Source: Plantago major (taxonomy: Eukaryota; Streptophyta; Magnoliopsida; Lamiales; Plantaginaceae). From it: DNA of 64,000 nt. A model generated the notes under the pieces. The model saw only the letters and a program-made list of their open reading frames with translations, made no database searches and was not told the DNA's origin. How positions within the stretch are numbered: position 1 is the first letter of the stretch; each line of letters starts with the position of its first letter. Shown one piece after another: positions 34,312 through 46,950 of this stretch. The stretch covers positions 35,362-99,361 of the forward strand of contig JAIFAC010000453.1 in assembly GCA_026545765.1 (NCBI GenBank), in the 5' to 3' direction. The translations under genes and the position numbers were made by a program.

Positions 34312-35945
34312 TGTTGGTCCAGATAACGCAAAGTAAAAGACTAGAGGGGGGTCAATAGTCTTTAAAACTTTTGTGGATAATAAATGTTTCTCGATATTCC
34401 AATGGATATCCGATACTTAGAATCGTAGTTAGAAGACTTAATAAAGATAAGTGTAGAAACAAGCAATAAGTGTGTGTCTGTCAAGTATAAATACGTAAAT
34501 GTAATGACATGAAGAAGTATAGTGGTATCCGGAGGTATGAATCCTCCAACTAATCCACTTCGTCTATCGAGACCTAGAATTCACTAGAATGTATAATTGA
34601 GATAACCTTACAAAAATCCTATTCTAAGATTCAACAATCGTTCCCAACCAAATGTTCTCCCGAGTTGTTCCCTAGCTTCTTCACCAAGTACTTCCTATAC
34701 TGTAAACCTTTGAGTTGTTCCTAGCTTCCCAAGCTAAGTACTTCCTATACTCAAAACTTTGAGTTATTCCTTAGTTTCCAAATCAAGTACTTCCTATAAT
34801 TCTAACCTTCGAGTTATTCCCCATTTTTCAACTAAGTACTTCCTGCATCCACGCCGTTTTGGTGTTGGTTTCGCTCGAGTTGTCGATGAGCGCCTTAATA
34901 ACTTTTCGCTTATTCAGATAGCTCGTGAACTGTTACTTAATACACTTTACAACAGATGGTATCTAGTTCGATTTTACCGACCAAGTCTTATGATATCTGC
35001 TCAAGAGAATGAATCTTTATAGTTGATCTTTTGATTCAACTCCTTCACGTATAGCTTTGCTTGTTTAGGATCGTGACACTTAGAACTTCAAAGGTTTACT
35101 CAAGATCATGCTTTAGTCGCAATGTAAAGCTTTGATAATAAGTAAGTTGCTTTGAGAGAGTAGGATGTTCAGAGTTCTATGTTTCAACAGATGCAATGTG
35201 TGTTTCAAGTCGCCTAAGTGTTGATATTTATAGATGAATTTGAGTGCCGCTTGAATAGTATCCGTTAGGCTCAAATTCAAACTATCGATATCCGTGTATA
35301 GTAATCAGAAAGGTGTTTTGTCTTCTTCTCGGTTGCCGCTGCTTTTACTCGTATATCTCCGTCTGCATTAAATGCATTGTACTATACTTTTGTCCTCAGT
35401 GTCAATCTAAACTATGCTTTGTATCGTAGACTAGACTTGTTGTCCGATTTTCAGACGCCCTTATCTTCATTCTTCGATACCACTTGTATTTATTGAAACA
35501 ACTTTGTTTGCAATATATGTTTCTCTTCGTAAACGTGGTTAATGCTCAAGGTATCCGAGAATAGATATCTCGGACACTTTCCTTGTTTTCAGATATGTAT
35601 CTCATTTCTCGATATCTTGTGACACGCTTTGTTTGAAATCGTCAAGGCTTCACAAGATATCCGCTAAGATATCTCAATAATGATTCAAGAATCTTGTGCG
35701 CTTTTCTTCAAATCTTCAAAAGTTGTCGAGCTTTGATGTCTTCTTCTTGGTCTTCTTCATAAAATAAAAATTACATTTTGAGACCTAACATCCTATACAA
35801 GATTAGCTAGACTATCATACTTAGTGGGTTTCCTCTTTTACAATGTTCAAGTGAACCAAGAGTACTAATCACCTTTCTGAGACTAAGATAAGTCATCATG
35901 TTGCTGAACAAAATCTAAACAGATATTCTAACAAAATATCTAACA
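34312..35945 (-). repeat. 5' LTR of the Copia element (element orientation)
   Basis: Collinear with 20324-21979 along its length. In the first 450 bases nearly all differences are at CAG or CTG sites (for example TATCTGAT against TATCCGAT, ATCAGAGT against ATCGTAGT). TATA box complement at 35223-35232, giving a U3 of about 710 bp. Confidence 0.93.
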
Positions 35946-35950
35946 CAAAA
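35946..35950. repeat. Right target-site duplication of the Copia element (CAAAA)
   Basis: Second copy of CAAAA, followed by CAAATATG as in the unoccupied site of unit 3. Confidence 0.95.
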
Positions 35951-36060
35951 CAAATATGTAATGCTAATAAAATCTTTTTGGTTTTTTTTCTTTTTATTAT
36001 TTTTTTAATGTTTTTTTAACGAAAAAACTATCTTCTTAATTAATGCAAAAATTAACAAAT

Positions 36061-37018
36061 GAATTTATAGTATTTGTTCATTGGACCTCTTTGATAAATA
36101 TTACGTATTTGTGAAAACTGAAATAAGCAGGCCGGTGAAGAATTCATTAATTAAACAATAATATTGAGACACGTGCAATATTGACTCACTCCACACCGCC
36201 TCACTTCCACGGATTCGCTTGCCATGAAGTATTACTTGCTTCATTATCTTACTTTTCTTCATTTATCAAGTCCAACACACTCTAAAAGCCGTATTTTCCA
36301 TTTTGATTTTTTCTTGAATTGGGTTTTTATTTAATTAGAGATAAATTGGTGATCCTGATTCATGAAAACAAAACAAAAATTTATAACTTTGAATTTCGAG
36401 TCGTCCCGACGTAATCGTTATTACTTATTATAGTGGTGAGTGTACACCCTAGTAACCTTAGCACTTTAAATTTAGAAGTCTGGCTGCTCAAAGAAATCAG
36501 CAGACACCTTCTCAAGGAAAGAAAAAGAAATCAGCACACACTCACAGTCAATACTCTGACAGAAACGAGAGAAAGCAGCCAAGAAGGTCTTTCTTTTTCC
36601 CCTCTTCCTCTCTTCATTTCTTGTTCTTCTATCAAGTTCAATTGGTTTCCTGATCGCCATGCCATGGTTTGGTTATTAACGTTCTATATGTATCACTTAA
36701 TTTGTGTTTGTAACATTGGTGAATTTCCTAGCTGAATTTTGTTTGCTGGTTTGAAGATCGACATATATATCATTTTGTTCTCCATGTATGCAGCTAGATT
36801 TGCTCTCCAAATCCCCCAGTTGATCCTAGTTTCAAAATTAGTAAAATGTTTTGAAACGCCCTTGTCTTGTGGTCATGTTAATTTCAATTCCAATCTTGTT
36901 TGCTGTTTTTGAAGATCGAACGTATATATTATTTTGTTCTCCATTTATGCAGATTTTTTGCTATATAAACCTCAATTTATCCTTTTCTTAAAATTGCTAC
37001 TTTTCCTCAGGATCGACT
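36061..37018 (+). promoter_or_regulatory. Presumed 5' leader of the B3 gene, unit 3
   Basis: It matches unit 2 except that about 350 bp (7158-7509 there), including the TATA-like element, is missing: CACACTCT joins AAAAGCCG near 36285. The TTTTCCTCAG acceptor before the first coding exon is kept. A 100-codon frame (36433-36735) equals that of units 2 and 4 and is not assigned. Confidence 0.4.
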
Positions 37019-38790
37019 ATGTTGGAATCCCGCTTCCCAAATTTTTACAGGTTTTTCAATGCAGATACCTGTACAAATGAACTGGTACAATTTCTCTCTA
37101 CAATTGGATCTTACTTCTAGTATTTAGTATTGAGATCTTGTTGTCTTGTTGATGATATCTGTTAGAGGTTAGGTGCTGGTTTTAATAGCTGATAATTCAG
37201 AATTGAATATATTCAAGGTAATTGTTGACTATTCTATGATTAATAAAAGCTGGTTTTTTAATGCACCTCACAACGTGGTGCGTCGTGATGATATGTTTTA
37301 GTATAGACTAAACCCTCTAGAAGATCTAAAAAAATATATCTAAATTGTATCTACCGATAGTTACGTTGTGAGTGAATTCTTTTATTCGATCTTGTATGCA
37401 AAGGAATTAGAGGTGGCTCAAACCATTTGGCGGGCAAAAGAAAATTATAAAATGAGGTCCTTTCATTTTGAAAAATGAATCTCTATGCCATAAATTCCTT
37501 CTTCTAAATTTATTTGATCTGCATTGTGAGATTGAAGTAAATTGTCTAATCAAATTCTTGTAGAAGTATGTTTTTTCCTGAACCTATTAAAAAAAAAAAA
37601 CCACCTCAAGTGTTTGTATGACACATGCTCACCCAATTTACACTAATATGATGTGGTATTTTCTGTTATTTAGTAAAATCAAGTCTTGTTAATTTTATAC
37701 TAGTATTCATTAGTTTTGCTGGAGTTTTTATAACCAAGATCTTTATTTCCTACTAGATAAAAAAAAAAAAAAAAACCTGGCATTTTAACAAATAAGAAAC
37801 ACATTAATTTGATGAGTAAAATAATAAAAATATATGCTGAAAACAAACATGGCCAATAAATAGTACTCTCCGTTAGTTTATGTTGGATCTGCATATTATT
37901 ATTCTATAATATATGGCTATTTTAAACAAAAAAGAATATCGTAAGTTATGAACATCAATGATATACTTCTTTTCGCACATTATAACACTAATAAGGAGTT
38001 AAGTACAAAAATTGGCCTTTTCGTAATATGAGGCCTCGAATGGCACAAAGCGTTATATATATCGAGCCACCTCCCAAAGGATGGTGTGATTAAGATGTAC
38101 TAGTATAATATATTTTGTCTTGTGTTGTGCGCTTGGGTCCATCTTATTTTAGGTACATCCCACTTCATTATTTTCTAATACTACCTTTTTCGGAGCCTAT
38201 GATTTAATTTTATAATCATCTAAGACTAAGTAAATTTGTCATGACATTTTCAAAATCTTATGCTATAACATTATTCAGATATCGGTCAACAACCAAGACG
38301 AAACAAAAGATTACATTGGTCAAGATGATATTTTTGTCGAGGGATTAGCTCCTAGGCCTGAGGGCATATATTTTGTGACAAAATTCAACGCTGGAAGGAT
38401 GAGTGAGTGGGTAAGTTATTGGACGGCATGAGGATTTTATTTTAATAACATTATTATTGTAATTTGAGTGTTAGTTGAGAAACTAGAAATTAAAGTTGTG
38501 TTGATTCACATAACATGGTATCTTGACATTATGTATTGCAGATTATCCCTAAGGACTTGGATACAGAAATAAATATAGAACTTCCATCAAAGTTGAAACT
38601 TATTGATGAGGCAGGGCGCACCTTCACTACCAACTACACACAATGGTCTGATGGAAGGTCACTCTACAAAGGGGGATGGAGCAAGCTGCTCAAATTAAAT
38701 TGTATCAAGGTGCTAAATTTGCATCGGTGTGTTTGATAATAGAACTCGTCCTAAAGTAAAAGTGTGCGCCTTTCACCGTAAACCGCACGT
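37019..38790 (+). pseudogene. REM-like B3 gene fragment, unit 3 copy A
   Basis: Start exon with ATG at 37019 encodes the same F..F opening as unit 2 (RFPNFYRFF). The exon for the remainder of domain 1 is deleted as in unit 2, with the same joint near 38150. Linker exon 38279-38410 has a good GTAAGT donor but a shifted frame at GGTCAAGATG, where unit 1 copy B reads GGTTGGGCAGTG. The second-domain exon starts at 38542 after TTGCAG and is open through IPKDLDTEINIELPSKLKL and SLYKGGWSKLLKL to about 38715, where the frame is lost. Its second domain is as well preserved as in unit 2. Confidence 0.62.
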
Positions 38791-39756
38791 AGCCTATACT
38801 ATTTTGTTAGATGAGCTATTGTCTTGAACATGGTTTATAATCCTCCTCGTGAATTAAGTTCAACTCAATTTGAAACTTTAATGGTAAAACTATTATTGTT
38901 TTCATGATATGTATGAACATATATGGAATGTTTTCATATTTTAGTAATATAGGAGTACTTTTGTGTATTGATATATTTATGTTATATTCTAAATAATCGT
39001 TCTAGTGTAATTACAACCTTATTTGATTTTTATGCACGTAGTATAATAATCCGCTTTCTAGAAAATTATTTTTGTATTCTAGCTCATAGTGTCATATAAA
39101 TATGGCTCATAATGATTGATGTATATAAACTTTACTTTTGTCAAAAACAAAAAAAAAAAAATTTAACCCATTGTATTAAATCAGACACAAAATGGTAGAG
39201 GTCCCAGAGAAGTGTATGATGGTGCAAAGTCGTCAGTTCGAAAGTTACTAGTCGAAGTTTCTACGACGTAACAATTTGAATTTATAATTGCCTAGACCTT
39301 CTCTCAAAACAAAACAGGGTAATGTAGTGAAAGTTGATCCGGGTGTCGGTCTCTTATAGGAACAACAATTGTTATTACCTCAAACATAAAATACTTGATT
39401 TATCACTTATGGAATTGAAACGTAGCAAAGTAACAATGAACTAATTTACCAATATTCCTACGAAAAGAATTAACAAAGATACTTAAGCTTTCAAAACATA
39501 TTATGGAGACACGGATATGTGGTAGTCAATCTAATAGATAGATAAAGATATCACATTCATACGACGTATGTAAGGATTTGCAAACGGGTTGTCAATCTAA
39601 TAAAATCCTACCAACTCGTTACTATTATCATCTCAATAGAGCTTAATACGTATATATAGATAATCACGAGTACTTGTATTAATACTATTATTCTTAATCA
39701 TTGATGTTTAACAAATCTCATGAGTCAACCAATCGAGTATCAATTAGATTTAGAAG
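38240..39756 (+). repeat. Local duplication copy A, unit 3
   Basis: Linker exon, second B3 exon and 3' flank as in units 1 and 2. The Gypsy element separates it from copy B (53638-55110). The flank 38791-39751 has no further gene. Confidence 0.75.
39752..39756. repeat. Left target-site duplication of the Gypsy element (AGAAG)
   Basis: AGAAG occurs here and at 53638-53642. Units 1 and 2 carry the uninterrupted site TTTAGAAGATCAAC (near 2278 and 11003). Confidence 0.95.
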
Positions 39757-40681
39757 TGTTGAGGGTGTAACTCCCCAACTACTTAGATTTATTTAACTCT
39801 TCTAATGGGTACCAAGATGAGGGGCTCCTTGCTAGATGATGGCCAAGGCGTAAGAACCAGCTGCCAACTACTCCTGAAGGACCCGCACACTTGAATGGGA
39901 TTAGTGCCCGCTTGCTAAGTGTCAAACCGGGATGAGACGTGACTCGAGAGTGACTGAGGATCAGCTCTGTATAATGCTCGTGATGTGACTAGCGAGAAGA
40001 CTTGTTCGAAGTGACTTACTTGAAGTGTCTTGCTTGTTGGGATATGTGCCTTATTTATAGGTTATCATTGAAATGGAAGGCCTTGCTAGGATTGCGCCAT
40101 GTGTACGGCTAGGATTGAGCCACCAATGCTAAGATGAGGCCCATAGCCCAATAATGAAGCTTTAGCCCATGCCATCTTGGGCTTTAGGGGTAGTTTGGTC
40201 ATTATTGGGAGAGTTTTGAGGATGTGAAGTCGGCGAGATCCTGTGTTCGAGAGGTTGGTCCGATGCCCGATCCGGACAGACCTATTGTCACCGAGGAAGT
40301 TCTCCGCTCGCCCAACTCTTCCGATTCGAGCTCCCTGGTTCGACATCTCACTCTTTGGTGCCCACTTGCTTGGTAGCTTTATGAGATGGTCATGCTGGAT
40401 CTGAGTCGACATCCGATCGAATCCTCGGGTCGGAGAAGGTACCGACTGCACTATGCTCCTTTCCTGTGGAGGCTCTGACCAAGGTGGGTCGGACCTATGG
40501 TTCCGGTCGGGCCTTGCAGTCCAAATACTTTGTCCCTTTCTTTTAGGTGGGTCGGACCATGGATGGTCTGCCCGATCGACCATCGCTCGGACTAAAGTGC
40601 CTCGGATCCTTTCGATGACTTAGACGCCTTAGGATTCGCTCCTAGGTCCTTTATGACGGATTGACATATTTCAGATCAACA
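39757..40681 (-). repeat. 3' LTR of the Gypsy element (element orientation)
   Basis: Borders TGTTGAGG and GATCAACA on the plus strand. TATA box complement at 40050-40060 (CTATAAATAAG on the minus strand). A 165-codon minus-strand frame inside (40086-40583) is accidental. Purine-rich AAACTAAGGGA, complement of about 40687-40697, sits just upstream in element orientation and is the probable polypurine tract. Confidence 0.93.
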
Positions 40682-41287
40682 TATGTCCCTTAGTTTCCAA
40701 GTATCTTAGTAGAAGATAGTTGTGGAACTATTGGTGGGAAGTCGCTTTGAGGGAAAGAACTGCTCTTCACCCAATCCGCTTCGATCTCGTTGAAAAAGAT
40801 GTACCCAGATTGTGGCTATTGACTTAGTCTCTCTTTTTTCTTTTTTCTAAAACATCGCCATCCGAGGGAGTAGTCCAAGGGCAACGGCGAAGAAAAAGAA
40901 AAAGGGTATTTGTAATGGAGACTAAGTTTAGGATCCGAACATCGGTAGTGTACCTTTGATGAGCTACGGTGGCGGACTGTAGGTGGGTGTCCCGTCCAAT
41001 CAACCTCTGTGGTCGGAGGGTCCGAAGGGTCGCCGAGTATACGAGGTTCCTTGTGTGGACAAAGTATATGGATCGTAAGCCGCTAGGCCCGAGAAGATGA
41101 TATCCTGAGCTCTCGTGTTGTCGACGCCCGAGAGGGAGAGTTGTTGTATTCATCTATCCAAGAGGTAAATTTGTTGTACCCATTCGCCATTTCACTTGGT
41201 ATAATTGTACTATACCGCTGGATGGTTTTTGATCGACGGTGGAGATTAAATCCAAAAATCGCGACGGTTGAGTTCTAATATGGCCTC

Positions 41288-41295
41288 TATAAATA
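41288..41295 (+). promoter_or_regulatory. TATA box of the antisense gene
   Basis: TATAAATA within CTCTATAAATAGAGG on the plus strand. Some 160 bp downstream comes a donor (GTAAGTTT at 41449) and at 41709 an acceptor (TTTCCCTAG) directly before ATG, so the mRNA leader would be spliced. The TATA faces opposite to gag-pol. Confidence 0.6.
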
Positions 41296-41710
41296 GAGGG
41301 TCACGGTTCATTTCTCATCGCTTAGAGAGATATTTTTGCATTCCGAGTACATCCAAGCAACTACCAAAGAATCCAAGCGAGCAAGGAGCGGTTGAAGCGC
41401 CAGACCTCGCAAGTAGTCCAAATACTTTTTCTAATCATCCGAGTCTAAGTAAGTTTACTTGTCTGCCTTAAGATTAAATTATCTCTGTTGTCTTTCATCT
41501 TCAAGTTACTCGGATGTATGCTTATAATGTGTAGTATAGTTGATAAACCAATATGTACTTGATGTTGACTAACGCCAATAAGCTGTATCGATTCAACTAA
41601 TCGCTTTGAGTAAAGCCGCTTAGTTTTGGTTTTGAATCGCCACTTTAATATACATAAACTACCTCTGACCGCCATCTTAGAGCTTACGATATTGCTTTCC
41701 TTTCCCTAGG

Positions 41711-44270
41711 ATGTCCGAGAGTGATAGCCAAAATCGATCCGAGGTCGAGGGATATGACCAGGCGACATCCTTAACCGATAGCTCCGAGGAGATTGAGATC
41801 ATGGATGATGACGGCGTCGGAGGTGGAGCAAGCGCCTATCCGAAGTCGGGAAGAGCCCGAGGTAAGTTCCTTACTTGTTAGTTGTTCCATTCTGGTCCTC
41901 CGAGGCGTCCGGATTACTCGCGAGTGTCGCATGTGCAAGTTATCAGAAGGCTCAAGAGACAAGCTCATGAAGTTATAGGAACTGCCGCCTGGTCGAGCCG
42001 ACCAGAATCAACTTCCTAGAGATCCGAACTTTAATTCGCACCCTAGGTTATAACTTTAGGAGTAATCCTAATCGAGTCCCGCTCATTCCGGATCGCAGCG
42101 CCAACCATCGAGGAAGTGCATGATACTTCAAGCACCTCCCAATTTGAGCATCTTCAAGAGGGTGAGGAGGATCGTGGTGTCGCCGCGCTTCTTCGGATCA
42201 TAGAGTTAGGCCCTCATCCGAGGAAGATGAGGCGTAAGAAGGTAAAGGGGCGAAGATTCGTTCCGAGGAGGAAGAAGGTGAGCCATCCGCTAATGTGCTC
42301 CGTGTGGAAGCTTCTGGCAAGCGGGCCGAGTGGCCGAGGAAGAGCGTCCGGAGAGGCTAAGGAAGGGTGAGGACGCTTCCAAGTGAAGTTCCCTCGCCGA
42401 GAGACCAAGTCACTCACCCCGATCCGGAGGGCGAAGTTGAATGAAGATGGTACTCGCTTACTGGCCTCAACCATCCGAGCCGATGAAGTAGATGAGCTCC
42501 GAGAAGATATGAGATCCCTGATTGTGTGGAGATTCTTATCCTGACGAATCTCATGCGTTTATAATCCGCCATATGTCGCCTATGAGATAAGTCTCCATCG
42601 GGTAGCGACTACCAAGATTATCCGAAGTTTCGGAGATTTTGAACAAGATGGGTTCGAGTCCGCACTGCATCATCCCCAACTCCTCGGAAATTTGATGTGC
42701 TTCGAGTGCTATGTAAATATAAAGGCATCCCGCTTACCTTCGATAATTTTCGTAAATTATTCAACATTAGTGTTAGTAATAGAACACCGGTTCTATACGC
42801 TTGTATGTCGCCAGCGCATACATTCTTTGTCGATCCTTGTCCTCGCTGGGAATCCAATGGTTCAAGAGGTACATTTTGTCCGTCTGCTCAAGCCCGCAAT
42901 CAATCCGGCGGAGAGGCCCACGTGGCATTTTGAGAAGAAGTTCTTCCGGCACCGCCAGATTGAAGCCACCGCTCGAACATCCCTTGTGGATGGAAGCGCC
43001 CATCGTAGTCGAGCCGAGAAGTACTTCTTCCGAGGTCCGATATGTCACCGCTTTTGTCACGGGCTTGTCCGAGCCAAGTTTTTAGCGATAATATGGAGGA
43101 TTTGAGTAAGCGATTTCTCTACCTCTTCGTTGGTTGTCCGAAGTCGGTTGTCCGTCTTCGCGACTATATGATTATCAATTGTAGATTCTTTTCAGATCTT
43201 GCAACTTATTGTGATTCGGATGTGCATGCGCTTCTCGTTCGAGTATACGGCGTCGACTATGCGGGAGTTGAAGTTGCCAAGAAACGCAAGAACGGAAGGA
43301 GTCATGCAGGGTTCTTTGACCAGATTATCAAGACGCCCACCGCATCTCCGGCGAACGAGCCAAGGAATGTTGCTTCCGAGTGGAGGAGTCTGAGGGTCAG
43401 CCGGGTGAAGAGGCCTGCACTATCCCTACCCTGCATAAGGGTAAGGTGGTCGAACTAAGGGCTCAAGAAGCCTCCGAGATCCGTGGTCCCGAGATCCTCC
43501 CGCAAGCGGATCGAGCGCCGCCGCCCAAAAAGCGCCTCCAAGGTCCGAATCCTCCCGCCAAGAAGGGCAAAGGAAAGGTGGGCGAGGCTGGAGCCGGATG
43601 TCGGGTTGCTCGTTGGTTGCCGCTTTGAGCTAGAGCGGATTGCGGAGTTAATCGCCGCCAAGCAAAGTGAGTTTAAGCTTTCCGTCGGCCTCACATCTTT
43701 CTCGTGATTCGGAGGTATCTAACGCCCGATGTTCCGCTTTTGTTTTCAAATCAGTCATTGCTGAAGCATGCTCCTTGGTGGCTGCTCGGAGGGCTACCCA
43801 GGAAGAAGATCTAGCCAAGGCTGAGGCTGCCCGGGCGATTGAAGGCCCTGCAGACAAGACTGAGCGCTCAAGAAGGCCATAGTCACAAACAAGAGGCCGT
43901 GGTTTGAGACGCCAAGATGAAAAGTGCCATTCGATCTTTGGAGGCTGATTTGAAAGTGCACCAAGATAGTTTGACGATTTCGTACGCCGCCTCTGACTTT
44001 CAAGGATAAAATGTCAAGGAGCTGGGAGTCCGACAAGGGTCGCCCAAGATTTCCTTAATTCGACTCCTACAAGTTTTTGCTCGAGTCAAAGTATGATGAG
44101 GCCCGCCAAGACGGGTTTGATGCACCGTGGAGCAAAGGCGAGGAAGGGGATACCGGATGATTGTAACTTGGAGGCAGGGGTATCCGCCTTTAAAATGGAG
44201 ATGGCTCTGACTTCGCCCGAGGGTGTTTGACGAAGATCCGCTCAAATGTGAATTTGTGGAGTCGGTTTAC
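41711..44270 (+). pseudogene. Antisense ORF (aORF) of the Tat-like element, spliced, degenerate
   Basis: Exon 41711-41861 encodes an acidic start (MSESDSQNRSEVEGYDQ, then SSEEIEIMDDDG). It ends exactly at GGTAAGTT, and the next exon begins at 42099 after GATCGCAG in the correct phase, reading APTIEEVHDTSSTSQFEHL. After frame breaks come DEVDELREDM (about 42490), KYKGIPLTFDNFRKLF near 42720, WESNGS, NPAERPTWHFEKKFF near 42920, GRSHAGFFDQII near 43300, and an Ala/Glu-rich, probably coiled-coil region (43640-43900). The order 'GIP.T...F..LF, FF.D, W..FFFV-like, W' is that of proteins encoded by antisense ORFs in Tat elements; their function is not known. A leader intron is predicted at 41449-41709. 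The many frame breaks prevent a clean model, but promoter and splice sites look functional. Confidence 0.6.
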
Positions 44271-46900
44271 ATTTAGCCTGAGGGCAAGAAGTACAACCAC
44301 GGGCGTCCAGATCTCCCATCTTTCATCCCTGGGTGCTCATGTCTAGTGTTTTCGCTCCTTCGAGGACCACTGAGCACAACAGATCGGCCGACTTTGCGGC
44401 CTGCCCAAGGCTTTGACCATGACCTCGACCGATGGAGGAGTGTCCGCCTTCCCGAAGAGGTCGAGGCTGAGAGCACGGAGGATAGCCCAACAAAGAAGGT
44501 CAAGCGCCCGAGAAGGATACGGCGGCCCCTCTCGCCTCAACCTAGTTCGTCCGAGCCAAGGCAAGGAAGACGGGTATGCCCCGGTTTTTGTAATAGGTGC
44601 CTCCGCCAAAAAGAAATGTTTGTCGTTTTGCCCATCATCTTTGTTTGTACAAACATATACTTATCTTTGATGAATGGTATCGTTCGGTCCCTTGATGGCT
44701 CGGAACTATTTTTGTTGCCGATATACTATTGTTGTTGCTTCCATCCTTGCACGCTTAATTTCAGATTTGGCGCAGAACTCATCAACTCTCAGACTCGGAT
44801 AGTGGGTTCGACCTCGAGATCTATACCGCCAGACATTAGTTCGCTCGATTCAAATTCGCCTTTATGGGTCTTGGGGACGATCAATCGTTGTTCCCATCCG
44901 AATCGAAGCTATAATAGAAATAAACCGGATCACGAACGGTCCGGAGCCACGCTTAGAGTGGTCGCTTTCGAGAAAAGAATCTCCTTGTATCGTGATAAGT
45001 TAAGACGATTCGGACGCTGACTGGTGTGTCTTTCCGAGTCATGCATTTGTGAGATAGTGAAAAGTCGATCAAGATTGGCAAGTGTGGTGTCTGCATTTAA
45101 TCACAGCTTGCTTCGATGTTGTTATGTTAGAGCTTGATACGCTCGAGTGAGTAGCTTAGTCGGTATGCTCGACCGTGGGGATTGTCGGTCATTAATGGAA
45201 GTCAAGAGCAGCCCATGTTCGCCCAAGCCCATTTCCGGTGAATATGGGACACGGTCCGCCTAATAGGTCTTCTTTCTATATATACCCGCTTTGTATGGCT
45301 TTTATTAAGACATCTCGCCTTTTATAGTAACCAAGGTCCGGAGCTCGAGTCCGAGCGGCCGGTGAGCATGTTTATGCCATTACTCGCCTGCGTGATCTCG
45401 CCCCAAGGGTTTCTCCGATGCTTCTAAGTCTACCCGGCCGGTTCTTTCGTGAGAGTCGGAAATCAAATTGCTCGGAAAGCCACCTCGGATCTTCGAGAAT
45501 ACGGTCCGCACTGAGTGAGGCCTAAAATTTTGCCAATCAATTCCTCCGATCGCCGCTAATCTTCTTTCTCCGGTTGTGGTCTATATCCGTGACTTTTAGC
45601 CCGGAGAGGTAGATTAGTCGGATGGTTCGGGATCATGAAATAGTCGGTTTTGAATCTCAATGCATCCGAGTCATTCCGCTCGTTATGTGCCCGGGGCATA
45701 AGTCGGCAGAATTGGTTTGATAGAATCCTTCCAAGATTTCAGAGTTCGGGTAAAACCGCCTCAAATATTGGGAGGTTTTCTACCAACTCCTGCAGGTCTA
45801 GTTGTTCGCTGGTCGGATGGAGGGAGATGTATCCCTTTGAGTAGGTCTTCTAGCTCGTCTCGAGGATGTGTATCCGAGCAGTTTGGTTTTGTTGGTGATT
45901 GTATTTCCCGGATTGAAGGCTCGAGGGAGCTATTTGCAATTTTGGGAGGGGGTCCCCAACAGTGCTGAGCTTGTTCGGAGTCGGATCACTGGGGACTTCC
46001 CGGAAGTAACCTTTTCCGTGACTCGCTTGCCTTGCACCTAAGGTCTTTCGTCCGAAAGCAATTTGGTTGGTGGTTATGCTCTGCATTGAAGGCTCGAGAG
46101 CGAGATTTACGATTCTCGAACGGAGTCCCCGATAATGGCGGTCTTGTTGGGACTCGACCAACGGAGCCTCCGAATGATTTGGGTCGACCGACCGTCTGGT
46201 TGAGTCGCTTTCCAAATACTCAATTTGGGGTGTATTCATAGTATTCGTGTGAGGCGATCCGGATTGTCAGCAGGATTCTTGCTTGCTTCGAGCTTTCTTT
46301 CGCTCGGAGGTGATGAAGTATCCTTTCCGGAAGGCCAAATGGTCTTGGTTATCTCGTCCGGTGTCGTTAGTCTTTAGATCGTCCAAGGGGCTTCAAGCCT
46401 TTGTCGAAAACCATCAAGGTTGGGATGGTGGAATTCTTCTTCCTTCGAGCCCAAAAATGTAGTCAATAGGTTTCGACGGGTTTCGTCTGAGACCAGAAGT
46501 TGATTAGGACGCTTCACGTAGAAGTAAATAGATAGAGTAGGAGCTTGTTTTGTAAGCCCGATTAGGGCTCTTCGACCTCGACTTTGTAAATTTGTGCCGC
46601 TGTAATAAAAGCGTTGCCTTTGTCAAGGTCGACACTGCTTGATTGTGTTAATCCGATCCGGATCAATGTATGATCTAGTTCGGATCAAGTAGTTAAATAT
46701 CTTCACGCCCGCTCAATCATGAGATTCGAGGACATGATCGTCGACAATGTTTATGAAATCACAGTTGTATTGATTTGACGGAAATCGGATTACAACTTGA
46801 GGGCTTCGAGGCCTTTTTCAAAAAACAATCACAAAAAACAGGTCGACAAGATAGAGGAAGGTGACAACAAGCTGCCATACTTCTCTAAGTGTAAAACTTT
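44271..46900. other. 3' non-coding region of the Gypsy element
   Basis: No domain was recognised on either strand. Plus-strand frames such as 44346-45020 may include the tail of the antisense gene (KKVKRPRR near 44490) but otherwise lack motifs. The function of the region is unclear; Tat elements commonly carry long spacers here. Confidence 0.45.
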
Positions 46901-46950
46901 TGGAGATTCTCGCATTCCAAGTTCTCTTCAAGGCCCGCCTTGTTCATCTT

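Larger units (their letters stand above)
20324..35945 (-). mobile_element. Near-complete Copia LTR retrotransposon, SIRE/Maximus-like, minus strand
   Basis: A 15,622-bp element with 5-bp TSD, LTRs of 1656 and 1634 bp starting TG and ending CA, a primer-binding site complementary to initiator Met tRNA, and gag-protease-integrase-RT-RNase H in Copia order on the minus strand. A further 6.6 kb lies between RNase H and the 3' LTR and contains an extra ORF region. The domain order (integrase before RT) is decisive for Copia. SIRE/Maximus is inferred from the long LTRs, the Met primer site, the degenerate GATCAAAATGG-type polypurine region and the extra ORF in the env-like position. The coding regions contain many frameshifts, a good part of them at CAG/CTG sites, so integrity cannot be judged. 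It lies only in unit 2, hence it is younger than the duplication. Confidence 0.95.
6928..36060 (+). repeat. Tandem segmental duplication, unit 2 (with Copia insertion)
   Basis: The unit begins at GAATTTATAATACTTG, matching the starts of unit 3 (36061) and unit 4 (62942). After subtracting the 15.6-kb Copia element and one TSD copy it is about 13.5 kb, against about 13.0 kb for unit 3. The extra length is mostly about 350 bp near 7158-7509 that units 3 and 4 lack. The unit 2/3 junction (35951-36061) is nearly identical to the unit 3/4 junction (62835-62942), as expected for head-to-tail duplication. Confidence 0.85.

Noticed and set aside
40086-40583. 165-codon minus-strand frame
   Set aside because: It lies inside the 3' LTR of the Gypsy element and is not kept open in the other LTR.
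44346-45020. 224-codon plus-strand frame considered as a separate gene
   Set aside because: No motif beyond a basic stretch near its start; probably the tail of the antisense gene followed by non-coding sequence.
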